64,000 nucleotides of DNA from CAXMMR01 sp965198995. GTDB lineage: Bacteria > Pseudomonadota > Alphaproteobacteria > Acetobacterales > Acetobacteraceae. The notes below the pieces were generated by a model. The model was not told the origin of the DNA. It made no database searches and saw only the letters and a program-made list of their open reading frames with translations. This document shows positions 33,382-41,713 of this stretch, piece after piece. The stretch spans positions 434,001 to 498,000 of the forward strand of contig CBDAQG010000002.1 in NCBI GenBank assembly GCA_965198995.1, given 5' to 3'. Made by a program: the position numbers and the translations under genes. Each line of letters opens with the position of its first letter. Position 1 is the first letter of the stretch.

Positions 33382-33472
33382 GCCTGCGCGCGGCGGCGCG
33401 ACTGAGCCTGCGCGCGGCGGCGCGACTGAGCCTGCGCGCGGCGGCGCGACTGAGCCTGCGCGCGGCGGCGCG
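33377..33472. repeat. 24-base tandem repeat between the Ig-like gene and psd
   Basis: Four identical 24-base units, each beginning ACTGAGCCTGCGCGCGGCGG, start inside the last codons of the upstream gene; the first copy supplies its TGA. A partial fifth unit (ACCGAG) follows. GC-rich with alternating GCGC, the array could form a stable hairpin. Confidence 0.95.
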
Positions 33473-33529
33473 ACCGAGACGACCTACGCGGCGATTGACC
33501 CTCTGTCGCCAAGCCGCCATCTAGCACAG

Positions 33530-34225
33530 GTGTCGTTGATCCAATCCTTCAGGCTGGTGCTGGCCAAGCCGCATCCGGCGGCCCGGCCGTTCCTCGCCGG
33601 CGGCGTCACGGTGGCGGTGATCGGGCTGGTGTTGCGGCTGGCGCATGGCGGCTGGCTCAGCGGCTGGCTGCTCGGCGTCGGCGTCGTCTTCACGACGTTC
33701 TGCCTGTATTTCTTTCGCGACCCTGAGCGCACGCCGCCGCCGCGCGGCAGCCTGGCGCTGGCGCCGGCGGATGGCCGGGTGGTCTCGGTCGAGCGGGCGG
33801 TGCCGCCGGCCGAGCTCGGGCTGGGCGAGGCGGCGCGCTGGCGGGTCGGGATTTTCCTCTCGGTGCTGAATGTGCACGTCAACCGCGCGCCGGCGGCGGC
33901 GACCGTGTCGGCGATCAGCTATCGGCCGGGCAAGTTCGTCAATGCCAGCCTGGACAAGGCCTCGGTCGACAACGAGCGCAACGCGCTGGCGCTGCTGCTG
34001 CCGGACGGGCGGTCATTGGTGGTGGTGCAGATCGCCGGGCTGATCGCGCGGCGCATCCTGTGCGACGTGCGGGTGGGCGACCGGCTGGCGGCGGGGGCGC
34101 GGTTCGGGATCATCCGGTTTGGCAGCCGCACCGACCTCTATCTGCCGCCGGGGGTGGCGCCGCTGGTCGTCGTCGGCCAGACCATGGTGGGCGGCGAGAC
34201 GGTGCTGGCCGACCTCGGCGGGTGA
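33530..34225 (+). CDS. psd: Phosphatidylserine decarboxylase proenzyme
   Basis: This 231-residue proenzyme of the short (archaeal/alphaproteobacterial) type makes phosphatidylethanolamine from phosphatidylserine at the inner membrane. Two hydrophobic segments lie at about 22-60. FLSVLNVHVNRAPAAATV is diagnostic, and IRFGSRTDLYLPPG near residue 197 holds the Gly-Ser bond that self-cleaves to give the pyruvoyl group. The start is GTG at 33530. It is followed after 16 bases by pssA, the enzyme of the preceding step. Confidence 0.95.
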   Translation: MSLIQSFRLVLAKPHPAARPFLAGGVTVAVIGLVLRLAHGGWLSGWLLGVGVVFTTFCLYFFRDPERTPPPRGSLALAPADGRVVSVERAVPPAELGLGEAARWRVGIFLSVLNVHVNRAPAAATVSAISYRPGKFVNASLDKASVDNERNALALLLPDGRSLVVVQIAGLIARRILCDVRVGDRLAAGARFGIIRFGSRTDLYLPPGVAPLVVVGQTMVGGETVLADLGG

Positions 34226-34241
34226 GCGGCGGGGCGGCCGG

Positions 34242-35075
34242 ATGAACGAGTTCATGCCGGTTGCGCCGCGCCGGCGACTGCGGCGGTTGCGCCGGCGGCC
34301 GCGCCATCACGGACCGTCGTTCAACCGGATCGTGCCCAATCTGCTGACGATGGTCGGGCTGTGCGCCGGGCTGACGGCGATGCGCCTGGCGCTGGATGCG
34401 CGGTATGGGGCGGCGGTGATCGCCGTGGTGGTGGCGGGCTGCATCGACGGGGTGGACGGGCGGCTGGCGCGGATGCTCAAGGCGACGTCGCGGTTTGGCG
34501 CCGAGTTCGACAGCCTGGCGGACTTCCTGTGCTTTGGCGTCGCCCCCGCCTTTATCCTGTATCTCTGGTCGCTGCGGGTGGCGGGGGGCTACGGCTTCGT
34601 GCCGTGCCTGATGTTCGCGGTGTGCATGGCGCTGCGGCTGGCACGGTTCAACGCCTCGCTGGGCGAGGAGAGCGGGCCCGGGCCGGCCTATGCGCACAGC
34701 TTCTTCACCGGCGTGCCGGCGCCGGCCGGGGCGGGGCTGGCGCTGTTCCCGCTGTTCGCGGCATTGGAGGCGCATAGCCTGGGATGGCCGCGCGTGGTGA
34801 TGGTGATGCACTACCCGCTGCTGTGCGCGGCGGTGCTGATCGGCTGCGCGACGCTGCTGGTCTCGACGTTGCCGGTGTGGAGCTTCAAGAACTTCAAGGT
34901 GCCGCGCCACCTGGTGCGGCCGCTGGTGCTGGGCACGGCGTTCTTCGCGGCGTTTCTGGTGGCCGACCCTTGGGGGGCGTTCGCGCTCGCGGGGGTGATC
35001 TATGTCGGCATGCTGCCGCTGAGCCTGCGCAGCTTCCAGCGGTTGCGGGATGAGGCGGAGCGGGTGGAGGACTAG
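34242..35075 (+). CDS. pssA: CDP-diacylglycerol-serine O-phosphatidyltransferase
   Basis: This 277-residue integral membrane enzyme condenses CDP-diacylglycerol and serine to phosphatidylserine. The CDP-alcohol phosphotransferase motif is complete: DGVDGRLAR, then eight residues, G, three, D, three, D (residues about 68-90). About eight hydrophobic segments follow a basic N-terminus (RRRLRRLRRRPRHH). It is co-transcribed with psd and ends convergently with the hyf-like operon across a family A repeat. Confidence 0.95.
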   Translation: MNEFMPVAPRRRLRRLRRRPRHHGPSFNRIVPNLLTMVGLCAGLTAMRLALDARYGAAVIAVVVAGCIDGVDGRLARMLKATSRFGAEFDSLADFLCFGVAPAFILYLWSLRVAGGYGFVPCLMFAVCMALRLARFNASLGEESGPGPAYAHSFFTGVPAPAGAGLALFPLFAALEAHSLGWPRVVMVMHYPLLCAAVLIGCATLLVSTLPVWSFKNFKVPRHLVRPLVLGTAFFAAFLVADPWGAFALAGVIYVGMLPLSLRSFQRLRDEAERVED

Positions 35076-35080
35076 GACAG

Positions 35081-35240
35081 AAAGCGAGGCCAGGGCTCTG
35101 CCCTGGACCCGCTGGGGGCGGCGCCCCCAGACCCGCATCCGTTGGACACCGCATGCGCCCTGGAGTCGTGGATAAGGATCGGATTTTAAAGGCTCCGCCT
35201 TTAATCGGGTCCAGGGCAGACAGCCCTGGCCTTCCGTCAC
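35081..35240. repeat. Family A intergenic repeat, copy 9
   Basis: It separates the convergent pssA and hyfI-like stops. The left end is CCAGGGC-TCT-GCCCTGG followed by TGGGGGCGGCGCCCCCA (a GC-swapped middle hairpin), and the right end has AAAGGCtccGCCTTT and CCAGGGC-AGACA-GCCCTGG. Confidence 0.9.
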
Positions 35241-35795
35241 CTAGGCCGAAAGCGTCGGGTCGCGACGGGGTTGCGATGTTAGGTCCGGGCTTGCGTTCGC
35301 TTCCAGCAGGGTCAGTAAGCCTGACAGGATGGCCTCCGGGGTTGGTGGGCAGCCGCGGATGGCGAGGTCGACGGGGACCACCGCCGACGCGCCGGCGTGC
35401 ACGGCGGGGCTGTCCTTGAAGACGCCGCCATCCACCGCGCAGTCACCGACCGCGATGACCCAGCGTGGTTCGGGCAAGGCGAGCCAGGTGCGTTCGAGCG
35501 CCTCGCGCAGGTTGGTGGTGACCGGGCCGGTGACGAGCAGCACGTCGGCGTTGCGGGGATGATGGACGAAGCGCAGGCCGAGCCGCTCGAGCTGGCGAAC
35601 CAGGTCGTTCAGCGCCTCGACCTCCAGGCCGCAGGCACCGCAGTCGCCGGCGTCCATCCGCTCGATCAGCAGGGCGCGGCCGAGGCGTAGCTGCGAGGCG
35701 AAGTTCAGCTGCGCCAGCAGGGCGGCCACGCCGCCGGGCGCGGGCGCCGGCGGCTCGGACGGTGGGTGTCTGCGGAAGCGCTGCATTAAACGCAT
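35241..35795 (-). CDS. hyfI: NuoB/HyfI-like small subunit of a hydrogenase-4-type complex
   Basis: This 184-residue homologue of the NuoB/20 kDa family is the last gene of the operon. The four cysteines for a proximal [4Fe-4S] cluster are kept: Cys52 and Cys55 (DCGACGLE), Cys119 (GDCAVDGG) and Cys149 (IRGCPPTPEAI). The CxxC spacing is that of [NiFe] hydrogenase small subunits rather than the CC of NuoB. It is 24 bases after the large-subunit gene. An electron-carrying role is therefore plausible even though its partner has no NiFe site. Confidence 0.85.
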   Translation of the reverse strand: MRLMQRFRRHPPSEPPAPAPGGVAALLAQLNFASQLRLGRALLIERMDAGDCGACGLEVEALNDLVRQLERLGLRFVHHPRNADVLLVTGPVTTNLREALERTWLALPEPRWVIAVGDCAVDGGVFKDSPAVHAGASAVVPVDLAIRGCPPTPEAILSGLLTLLEANASPDLTSQPRRDPTLSA

Positions 35796-35819
35796 GACGG
35801 CATGCCTCCCTTGATGGCA

Positions 35820-37187
35820 TCAGGCGTCCAGGCCGGCTGACCATACGCCGTGCAGGTTAACAGTGTGTTTCAGATCGTCGACTAATTGGCCGGTGAGCGC
35901 CTGTTCCACTGTGGCGAGGCTGAACAGGCCGGGGTCGAACGGGCTGGCGGCGGTGATCAGGCCGTGCTCGATGCGCAGCCAGTGCAGGGTGCGGCCGCGG
36001 CTGGCGAGTGCCTCGCCGAAGCCTTCGCCGCTGCGCCGGGCGACCTCCTCGGGCAGGCTCGCCATGACCGGGCCGTCGGGCAGGCTGGCGAGGGTGGCCG
36101 CGGCGGCGGCGAGGTCGGGCCCGATGCCGGCGAGCAGGGCGGCGAGGCGGCTGGCCGCGGGATCGTTGAGGCGCGGTGCCGGCGGGCGGCGGCGCCAGGC
36201 GTCGGCGAGCGCGGCGAGGCTGGCTTGCAGGCTGGCGCGCTGCGCCGGTGATGGGTCGGCGGTGACGCCGCCGGGCAGCACCAGGTCCATCATCAGGCGG
36301 TGGCCGAAGGCGGCGGCGGCGGCGCGCAGGAGCTGCTCGCGCCACAGTCCGCAGGCGTTGGCGAGCCGGGGTGAGGCGGCGTCGGCGGCGATGGCGGCGA
36401 GGCGCGACCAGCCGATGGCGACGCGCTCGAGCGCCAGGGCGGCGGTGATCAGGGCGGCGGCGCGTGGCGGCGGCGGCAGGCCGGTGGCGGCTTCGGCGGC
36501 GCGGGCGAAGGCGGCGCCATGGGCGACGGTGGCGTCGCCGGCGAGGCGGGCGGCGTAGCGGGCGGCGGCGCGGGGGGACTTGCCGCGCATCATCGCCGCG
36601 GCGCCGCGGTAGCAGTAACCCATCCGCCACTCGGCGCTGGCGATGCGTTCGCCGGCAAGGGTGAGGCGCAGGTGGGCGGGGCCGCCGGGCACGTCGCCGG
36701 CCGGGCCGAGGCCGAGCTGGTGCAGCGCCGGCTGGTGGTCCGGCCGTTCGGCGGGCTCGCGCAGCTCCGGCGGTGCGGCGGCGGCGCCGGCGACGAGCGG
36801 GCGTGGCGACAGCGGCCGGCGTTGCGGCCAGCGGTCGTGGTCGAGCCAGGCGCGGTCGTCCAGGCCGCCCTCGGCGCGATGGCCGAACAGGTCTTGCACG
36901 ATGCGCTCGAACAGGGCGGCGTGCGGGTGCAGCGGTGAGAGGGCGGTGTAGCGGCCCTGCTCGACCGGGACGGAGGCGACCAGCGGCTCGCCGGGTGCGG
37001 CGCCGAGTGGAGCGTTGGGCTCGAACAAGGCGTGGACCTGCTGGGTGTCGGCCCAGAGCGCGGCCAGGCGGAGCGTGGGGTCGGCCAAGGTGGCGAGGCG
37101 GTCCCAGTTTGGCGGGCTCAGCACGTGGCGTGGCCAGGGCCGGGAGGGCACCGGGACGCCGGCCAGGATGATGGCGCGGGTGCTCAT
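35820..37187 (-). CDS. hyfG: HyfG/HycE-like large subunit lacking [NiFe] cysteines
   Basis: This 455-residue protein fuses a NuoC-like N-terminus (about 1-125; ALFERIVQDLFGHRAEGGLDD, then WLDHDRWPQ) to a NuoD/hydrogenase large-subunit domain. The RxCGIC motif region reads ARLAGDATVAHGAAFARAAE (about 213-230), with no cysteine, and the C-terminal DPCxxC motif is absent: the protein ends WSAGLDA. The usual HRG motif is GYCYRG (190-195). It therefore cannot bind a NiFe centre. It overlaps the hyfF-like gene by 4 bases. Confidence 0.85.
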   Translation of the reverse strand: MSTRAIILAGVPVPSRPWPRHVLSPPNWDRLATLADPTLRLAALWADTQQVHALFEPNAPLGAAPGEPLVASVPVEQGRYTALSPLHPHAALFERIVQDLFGHRAEGGLDDRAWLDHDRWPQRRPLSPRPLVAGAAAAPPELREPAERPDHQPALHQLGLGPAGDVPGGPAHLRLTLAGERIASAEWRMGYCYRGAAAMMRGKSPRAAARYAARLAGDATVAHGAAFARAAEAATGLPPPPRAAALITAALALERVAIGWSRLAAIAADAASPRLANACGLWREQLLRAAAAAFGHRLMMDLVLPGGVTADPSPAQRASLQASLAALADAWRRRPPAPRLNDPAASRLAALLAGIGPDLAAAAATLASLPDGPVMASLPEEVARRSGEGFGEALASRGRTLHWLRIEHGLITAASPFDPGLFSLATVEQALTGQLVDDLKHTVNLHGVWSAGLDA

Positions 37188-38422
37188 CCGCCGGTGGTGG
37201 CGGCGCGGGCGAGCCAGGCCAGGGCGGCCGGCGGCAAGGCGAGGCCGATCAGCAGGTTGCTCAGCAGCAGGGCGGCGACCGGCCAGGGTCTGGCGGCGGG
37301 ATGTAGGCCGCCGGCATCAGGCCTTGCGATTGGCTCCGCGCGCGCGAGGCGCAGGCAGACCAGCGCCAGGCCGGCGGCGAGCGGCAGGGCGGCGACGGGC
37401 GCCTCGCGCACCGCGTCGGCGAGCAGCAGCAGGGCGGCGGCGAATACGCCGAAGGGTGGCAGCAGGGCGAGCACGGCCGCAGCGAGCCATCGCAGCCTTT
37501 TGTCGGGCGAGAACCCCTGGGCGAGCGCGCAGGCGGTGGCGGCGAGCAGGCTCGTGGCCAGGAGCAGCAGGCCGGCCACCGACGCCGCGCCGCCGATGCC
37601 GAGGCCGGCCAGCGCAGCGCCGCAGAGCGCGAGCGCGCCCGGGCCGGCGGTGGCCTCGCCCGGCGGCAGTCGCCACAGCTCGAGCGCCGCGGCGAGCAGC
37701 CAGGCGAGGCCGGCCAAGACCAGCATGGCGGGCGGCAGGTCGCCGGAGACGCGCAGGCGGAGCAGCACCGCGAGGGCCAGGGCGACGAGGCCGCTGCCGG
37801 CGGCGAGCTCGGCGACCGGGCGGCCGGTTGCCTGCAGGCCGGGGCTGCGTAGGCCGGGCGCCAGCAGGCCGAACCCGCCGAAGCCGAGGCCGAGCAGCAG
37901 CGCGCCGGCGGCTGGCGCGCCGGCGGCTGGTGGGGCGGCGAGCAGGGCGGCGCCGAGCAGGGCGATCGCCTGGCAGGCGCTGCCGGTCAGCAGCGCCTGC
38001 CGGCCGGCAAAGCGCGACCAGCCGCCGCGCTCGGTCAGGGTGGCGAGCAGCAGCAGGGCGAGCTGGCTCAGCGCGACGGTGGCGAGCGGCGAGGCGGCGA
38101 GGGCGGCCAGCGCGACCACTGCCGGGATCGCCAGCGCCGCCTCGCGCCATCGGCCGTGCGCGCCGGGACGCGGCTCGTCGGCGGTCGCGGCGGCGGCGGC
38201 CAGCGCGTAGGCGAGCAGCACGGTGAACAGCGCGGCGCTGCGGCCGAGCCAGGGGGCGCCGACCGGGTCGCCGTCGATGGTGACGGCGAGCGCCAGCAGC
38301 AGCGCGGCGAGCGCGCCGGCAAGGCGCAGCCATGGCCGGAGCGCGCCGGCGCGCAGCCGCTCGGGTAGCAGCGCCAGCAACAGCCCGGTTGCGAGCGGCA
38401 GCAGCAGCATCGCCGCGGTCAT
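37184..38422 (-). CDS. hyfF: HyfF-like (NuoM/N-type) membrane subunit, divergent
   Basis: This 412-residue polytopic protein occupies the hyfF position and is shorter than E. coli HyfF (526 residues). It has about eleven to twelve hydrophobic segments made almost only of Ala and Leu. The whole chain has one lysine (FSPDKRLRW), so the channel lysines and the PxHxWLPxAH segment of NuoM-type antiporter subunits are not recognisable. The assignment rests mainly on operon position and topology. The start ATG overlaps the hyfE-like stop. Confidence 0.7.
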   Translation of the reverse strand: MTAAMLLLPLATGLLLALLPERLRAGALRPWLRLAGALAALLLALAVTIDGDPVGAPWLGRSAALFTVLLAYALAAAAATADEPRPGAHGRWREAALAIPAVVALAALAASPLATVALSQLALLLLATLTERGGWSRFAGRQALLTGSACQAIALLGAALLAAPPAAGAPAAGALLLGLGFGGFGLLAPGLRSPGLQATGRPVAELAAGSGLVALALAVLLRLRVSGDLPPAMLVLAGLAWLLAAALELWRLPPGEATAGPGALALCGAALAGLGIGGAASVAGLLLLATSLLAATACALAQGFSPDKRLRWLAAAVLALLPPFGVFAAALLLLADAVREAPVAALPLAAGLALVCLRLARAEPIARPDAGGLHPAARPWPVAALLLSNLLIGLALPPAALAWLARAATTGG

Positions 38423-38958
38423 GCGGGCGTTGGCGCCGGCGCGTCGAGCAGCAGCGTGATGCTGGCGGCGGCGAGCAGGGCCAGCAGCGCCGGCAGTGGG
38501 CCGGGGCCGGTGAGGGCCAGCACGCCGAGCAGGGCGGCGTTCTGCGCCGTGGCCAGGCAGGCGGCCTGCAGGGTGCCGGTCGCCAGGGCGGCGCCGCCGA
38601 CGCCGACGGCGAGGCTGGCCAGCAGCGCGGCGGCGAGCTCGGGATCGTTCGGCAGCACCCGGCTGGCGGCCAGGCTGGCGGCCAGCACCGCGGCGGCGAG
38701 CAGGACGAGGGTGGCGGGCAGGCGTGGCCGAGGCGGCGGCGCGGGGCCGCCGATGCGCCACGGCACGACGGTCGCCGGGCCGAGCAGCGTTGCGGCCAGG
38801 GTGAACGCTTCGGCCAGGATGGCGCCGCCTGAGGTCAGCGTGGCGAGCAGGAGCAGCAGGCCTTGCAGGGTCAGCAGCAGGCGCAGGTGGCGCCCGATCA
38901 GCAGGAGCAGGCCCGCATCGGCGAGCAGCAGGCCGGCGATGGCGTCGCGAGCGCTCAT
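38419..38958 (-). CDS. hyfE: HyfE-like membrane subunit
   Basis: This 179-residue protein has about six hydrophobic segments, in the position and size range of hydrogenase-4 component E (partly NuoK-like). No lysine is present; the segment LAEAFTLAATLLGPATVVPW corresponds to the part where HyfE usually has a conserved Lys before the Pro. The start ATG overlaps the hyfC-like stop (ATGA), and its stop overlaps the hyfF-like start. Confidence 0.72.
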   Translation of the reverse strand: MSARDAIAGLLLADAGLLLLIGRHLRLLLTLQGLLLLLATLTSGGAILAEAFTLAATLLGPATVVPWRIGGPAPPPRPRLPATLVLLAAAVLAASLAASRVLPNDPELAAALLASLAVGVGGAALATGTLQAACLATAQNAALLGVLALTGPGPLPALLALLAAASITLLLDAPAPTPA

Positions 38959-39851
38959 GCCGCGCGCTGGGCCGCGATCAGCAGGCAGCCGGCGAGCAGG
39001 GCGGCGAGGGCGCCGAGGCCCAGCAGCGCCGGCACGCGCAGGGCGCTGCGTCGGGCGAGGCCCTGCACGGCGCCGAGGGCGGCGGCGAGCAGCGGCACTT
39101 TGATGGCCCAGGCGGCGAGGCCGGCCGCGAGCGCGGTCAGGCTGGTGGGCAAAGGCACGGCGGGCGGGATCAGGTCGGCGAGCAGGGTCAGCCAGAGCAG
39201 ACGGCGCAGCCAGGCGGCATGGCTGGCGACCAGCAGGTCGGCGCCGGCAAAGGCGTCGAGCGCGGTGGTCCCGGCGTGGCTGTCGGCCAGGGCGAGGGTG
39301 GGGAGGGCGAGCAGGGCCAGGCTGGCGGCGCCGGCGGGCAGCTCGCCGGTGGCGGCGAGCAGGGCGTCCAGGTTGGTGGTGCCGGTGGCCAGCGCGAGCG
39401 CGGCGAGGAGCAGCAGCCAGCCGGGCTGGAGCAGGCCGGCGGCAGGCAGCAGGCGGCCGGCGGCAAGCCCGCTCGGCGCCTCGCCGTCATCGAGCGCGGC
39501 GAGGGCAAGGGCGAGGCGGGCGGCGACGAGCAGGCCGCCCACCGCGACCAGGTCGGACAGCAGCGCGCTGGCCATGCCGCGGCAGAACGAGGGCACGAGC
39601 AGGCTGGCGGTGACGGTGAGGCTGCTGGCGGCGAGCAGCGCCGGCTGGCGCAGCGGCGAGGCGGTGCTCGGCGCCAGGGTGGTCTTGCGGCTCAGCCGGA
39701 CCAGCTCGCGCCAGGGCTGCAGCAGCGGCGGCCCGACGCGGCCCTGTGCGAGGCTGGCGGCGCGGTCGATCACGCCCTGGACGAGAGGGGCGGTCGCCAG
39801 CATCAGCGCGGCGTGGACGAGCAGCAGCAGCGCGGCGAGGGTGTCGCTCAA
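38955..39851 (-). CDS. hyfC: HyfC/NuoH-like membrane subunit
   Basis: This 298-residue NuoH-family protein would form the membrane anchor next to the hydrophilic arm. GRVGPPLLQPWRELVRLSRK is a clear HyfC/HycD signature, and FAGADLLVASHAAW and AAWAIKVPLLAA are further family blocks. I use the TTG at 39851, which overlaps the hyfB-like stop (TTGA), in line with the 4-base overlaps elsewhere in the operon; an internal ATG (MLATAPLVQG) would remove the first helix. Confidence 0.82.
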   Translation of the reverse strand: MSDTLAALLLLVHAALMLATAPLVQGVIDRAASLAQGRVGPPLLQPWRELVRLSRKTTLAPSTASPLRQPALLAASSLTVTASLLVPSFCRGMASALLSDLVAVGGLLVAARLALALAALDDGEAPSGLAAGRLLPAAGLLQPGWLLLLAALALATGTTNLDALLAATGELPAGAASLALLALPTLALADSHAGTTALDAFAGADLLVASHAAWLRRLLWLTLLADLIPPAVPLPTSLTALAAGLAAWAIKVPLLAAALGAVQGLARRSALRVPALLGLGALAALLAGCLLIAAQRAA

Positions 39852-41713
39852 CGGAGCGCGCCGGCGGGCGACAGCCAGAGCCAGGCCAGGGCGGCGATCA
39901 GCAGCGTCGGCAGGACGAGGCGGCCGGAGAGCGGTGGTTGCCGGCGTGCCCATCGGCGGAGGCGCCGGCCGAGCGGCCAGGCGGGCTGGCGGGTCAGCCA
40001 GCGCGGCAGTAGTTCGGCAAGCGGCCAGGCGAGCGCGGCGGCGTTGGCCTGCAGCGCCGGGTCGCCGAACGGCAGCCAGGGCGGCGGGCGGGCGAAGCCG
40101 CTATCCCAGCTCTCGGCCGCCACCGGCGGCCGACAGCGCGACCGGACCAGCCAGCGCAGCGCCAGGGCGAGCGCCAGCACGCAGGCGAACAGCAGCAGCG
40201 GGGCGAGGCCGACCATGTCGAGCCCGACTGCGTCAAGGTTGGCGGCTTGGCGGCCGTTGCCGAGCAGGCCGCGACCCTCAGGCAGCAAGGCGGCGAGCCC
40301 GGGCAGCACCAGGCCGAGGCCAAGCGACGGGGCGAGGCCGAGCAGGCCGAGCAGGGTCGCCAGACCAGCCAGGCAGAGGCGCATGGCGACGGGCGGCGCG
40401 TTCGCGCTGGCGGCGCGCGGGGTGCGCGGGCGACCGAGGCAGGTGACGGCGAACAGGCGGGTCGCGGCAGCAGCGGCGAGGCCGGCAGCGGCGGCGAGGC
40501 CGGCGACGGCGAGCAGGACCAGCAGCGCCGGCGCCGGGCCGGCGGCGCGCATGGCGGCGAGGGCCGCCTGCAGCAGCAGCCAGGCGGCGGCGAACCCGGC
40601 CGTCAGCGGCAGCGCGGCCAGCGAGGCCAGGCCGAGGAGCAGGGCCCAGGCGGCGTTCGGCAGGCAGTGGATCAGGCCGCCAAGACGGTCGAGATGCTGC
40701 GAGCCGGCCTCGCGGCCGATCGCCTCGCCGGCCAAAGCGAGCAGTAGTAGGCCGAGCGTGGCGATGATGAGCTGCAGCAGGGTGCCGGCCAGCGCCAGGG
40801 TGGCCAGCAGCGGCAGGTCGCTGGCGCGCGCCAGCAGCGTCAGGCCGAAGCCGACCAGCGCGGCGCCGGCGGCTTGCCGGGCCAGGCCGGCGGCGATCCG
40901 GTCGAGCCGGGTCTCGATGAGGGCGGTGGCGGCGCCGCTGGCCGCGGCGAGGGCGCCGATGGCCAGTGGCGCGGCGCACCACCAGGCCGGCGGCGCGGCG
41001 GCGGGCGCGACGAGGAGGCGCAGCAGCAGCGCCGAGCCGAGCAGCGGCCGCAGCGCCACGGCGATCGCCGGCGCGATCGAGGCCGGCGGCGCACTAGGTG
41101 GCGACGCCGTGAACGGCGGCAGCATGGCGAGGCATAGGCCGGCCAGGAGCGCCAGGACGTAGGCCAGCACGCCGCTCACCGTGTTCCAGTCGAGGCCTGG
41201 CGGATTGGGCAGCAGCGCCAACGCGGCGGCGAGGCAGGCGCCGATCAGCAGCGCCGCAAGCGGCCGGACCGGGCGCGCCGGACGGGCAATGCGGCCGAGC
41301 AGCAGCAGGGTGGCCACCGCGGCAAGGCCGAGCGTCGGCGGGTCGGCGGCGAGCAGCAGGAGCAGGCTCAGCGCCACCAAGGCGCCGAGCTCGGCCGCCG
41401 CCAGGCCGTGTGGAGCGGCCACCAGCGACACGGCGGCGGCGAGCAGGACCGGGAGCAGCAGCAGGGCCGCGAACGGGTCGAGCGCCAGGCTCGCCGGCGA
41501 TCCCGGCAGGCCGAGCGGCAGGACGAGGGTGGCTGCGCCGCCGGTCAGCAGCACCGCCAGGCAGGCAACGGCGCCGATGCCGGCCAGGGTCGCCAGGCCG
41601 GCGGCGAGCGGCTGCGCGCGCGTCAGCCGCGAGCGCGGTCGGAGGTCGATCAGCGCCGGCAGTCCGGACAGCGCGCCAACCGCGAGAAGCAGGGCAAGGG
41701 CGATGACGCTCAT
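39848..41713 (-). CDS. hyfB: HyfB/NuoL-like antiporter-type subunit without lysine
   Basis: This 621-residue protein has about sixteen hydrophobic segments and is the first gene of the operon. The segment LPPFTASPPSAPPASIAPAI aligns with the PFHxWLPxAHxxAPxxVSA motif of NuoL/HyfB, but the motif is degenerate. There is no lysine in the whole chain, so the TM7 and TM12 channel lysines known from NuoL are missing. The C-terminal ESWDSGFARPPPWLPFGDPA resembles the HyfB tail (ExWxCGY). The ATG at 41713 starts the frame; a family A repeat lies just upstream. Confidence 0.8.
   Translation of the reverse strand: MSVIALALLLAVGALSGLPALIDLRPRSRLTRAQPLAAGLATLAGIGAVACLAVLLTGGAATLVLPLGLPGSPASLALDPFAALLLLPVLLAAAVSLVAAPHGLAAAELGALVALSLLLLLAADPPTLGLAAVATLLLLGRIARPARPVRPLAALLIGACLAAALALLPNPPGLDWNTVSGVLAYVLALLAGLCLAMLPPFTASPPSAPPASIAPAIAVALRPLLGSALLLRLLVAPAAAPPAWWCAAPLAIGALAAASGAATALIETRLDRIAAGLARQAAGAALVGFGLTLLARASDLPLLATLALAGTLLQLIIATLGLLLLALAGEAIGREAGSQHLDRLGGLIHCLPNAAWALLLGLASLAALPLTAGFAAAWLLLQAALAAMRAAGPAPALLVLLAVAGLAAAAGLAAAAATRLFAVTCLGRPRTPRAASANAPPVAMRLCLAGLATLLGLLGLAPSLGLGLVLPGLAALLPEGRGLLGNGRQAANLDAVGLDMVGLAPLLLFACVLALALALRWLVRSRCRPPVAAESWDSGFARPPPWLPFGDPALQANAAALAWPLAELLPRWLTRQPAWPLGRRLRRWARRQPPLSGRLVLPTLLIAALAWLWLSPAGALR

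Noticed and set aside
23774..33472. CRISPR array
   Set aside because: The tandem repeats have no spacers of constant length and no cas genes are present; they are in-frame minisatellites or a contiguous tandem array.
35241..41713. A functional H2-producing formate hydrogenlyase
   Set aside because: No [NiFe] cysteines in the large subunit, no formate dehydrogenase, no ferredoxin subunits and no maturation genes are present.
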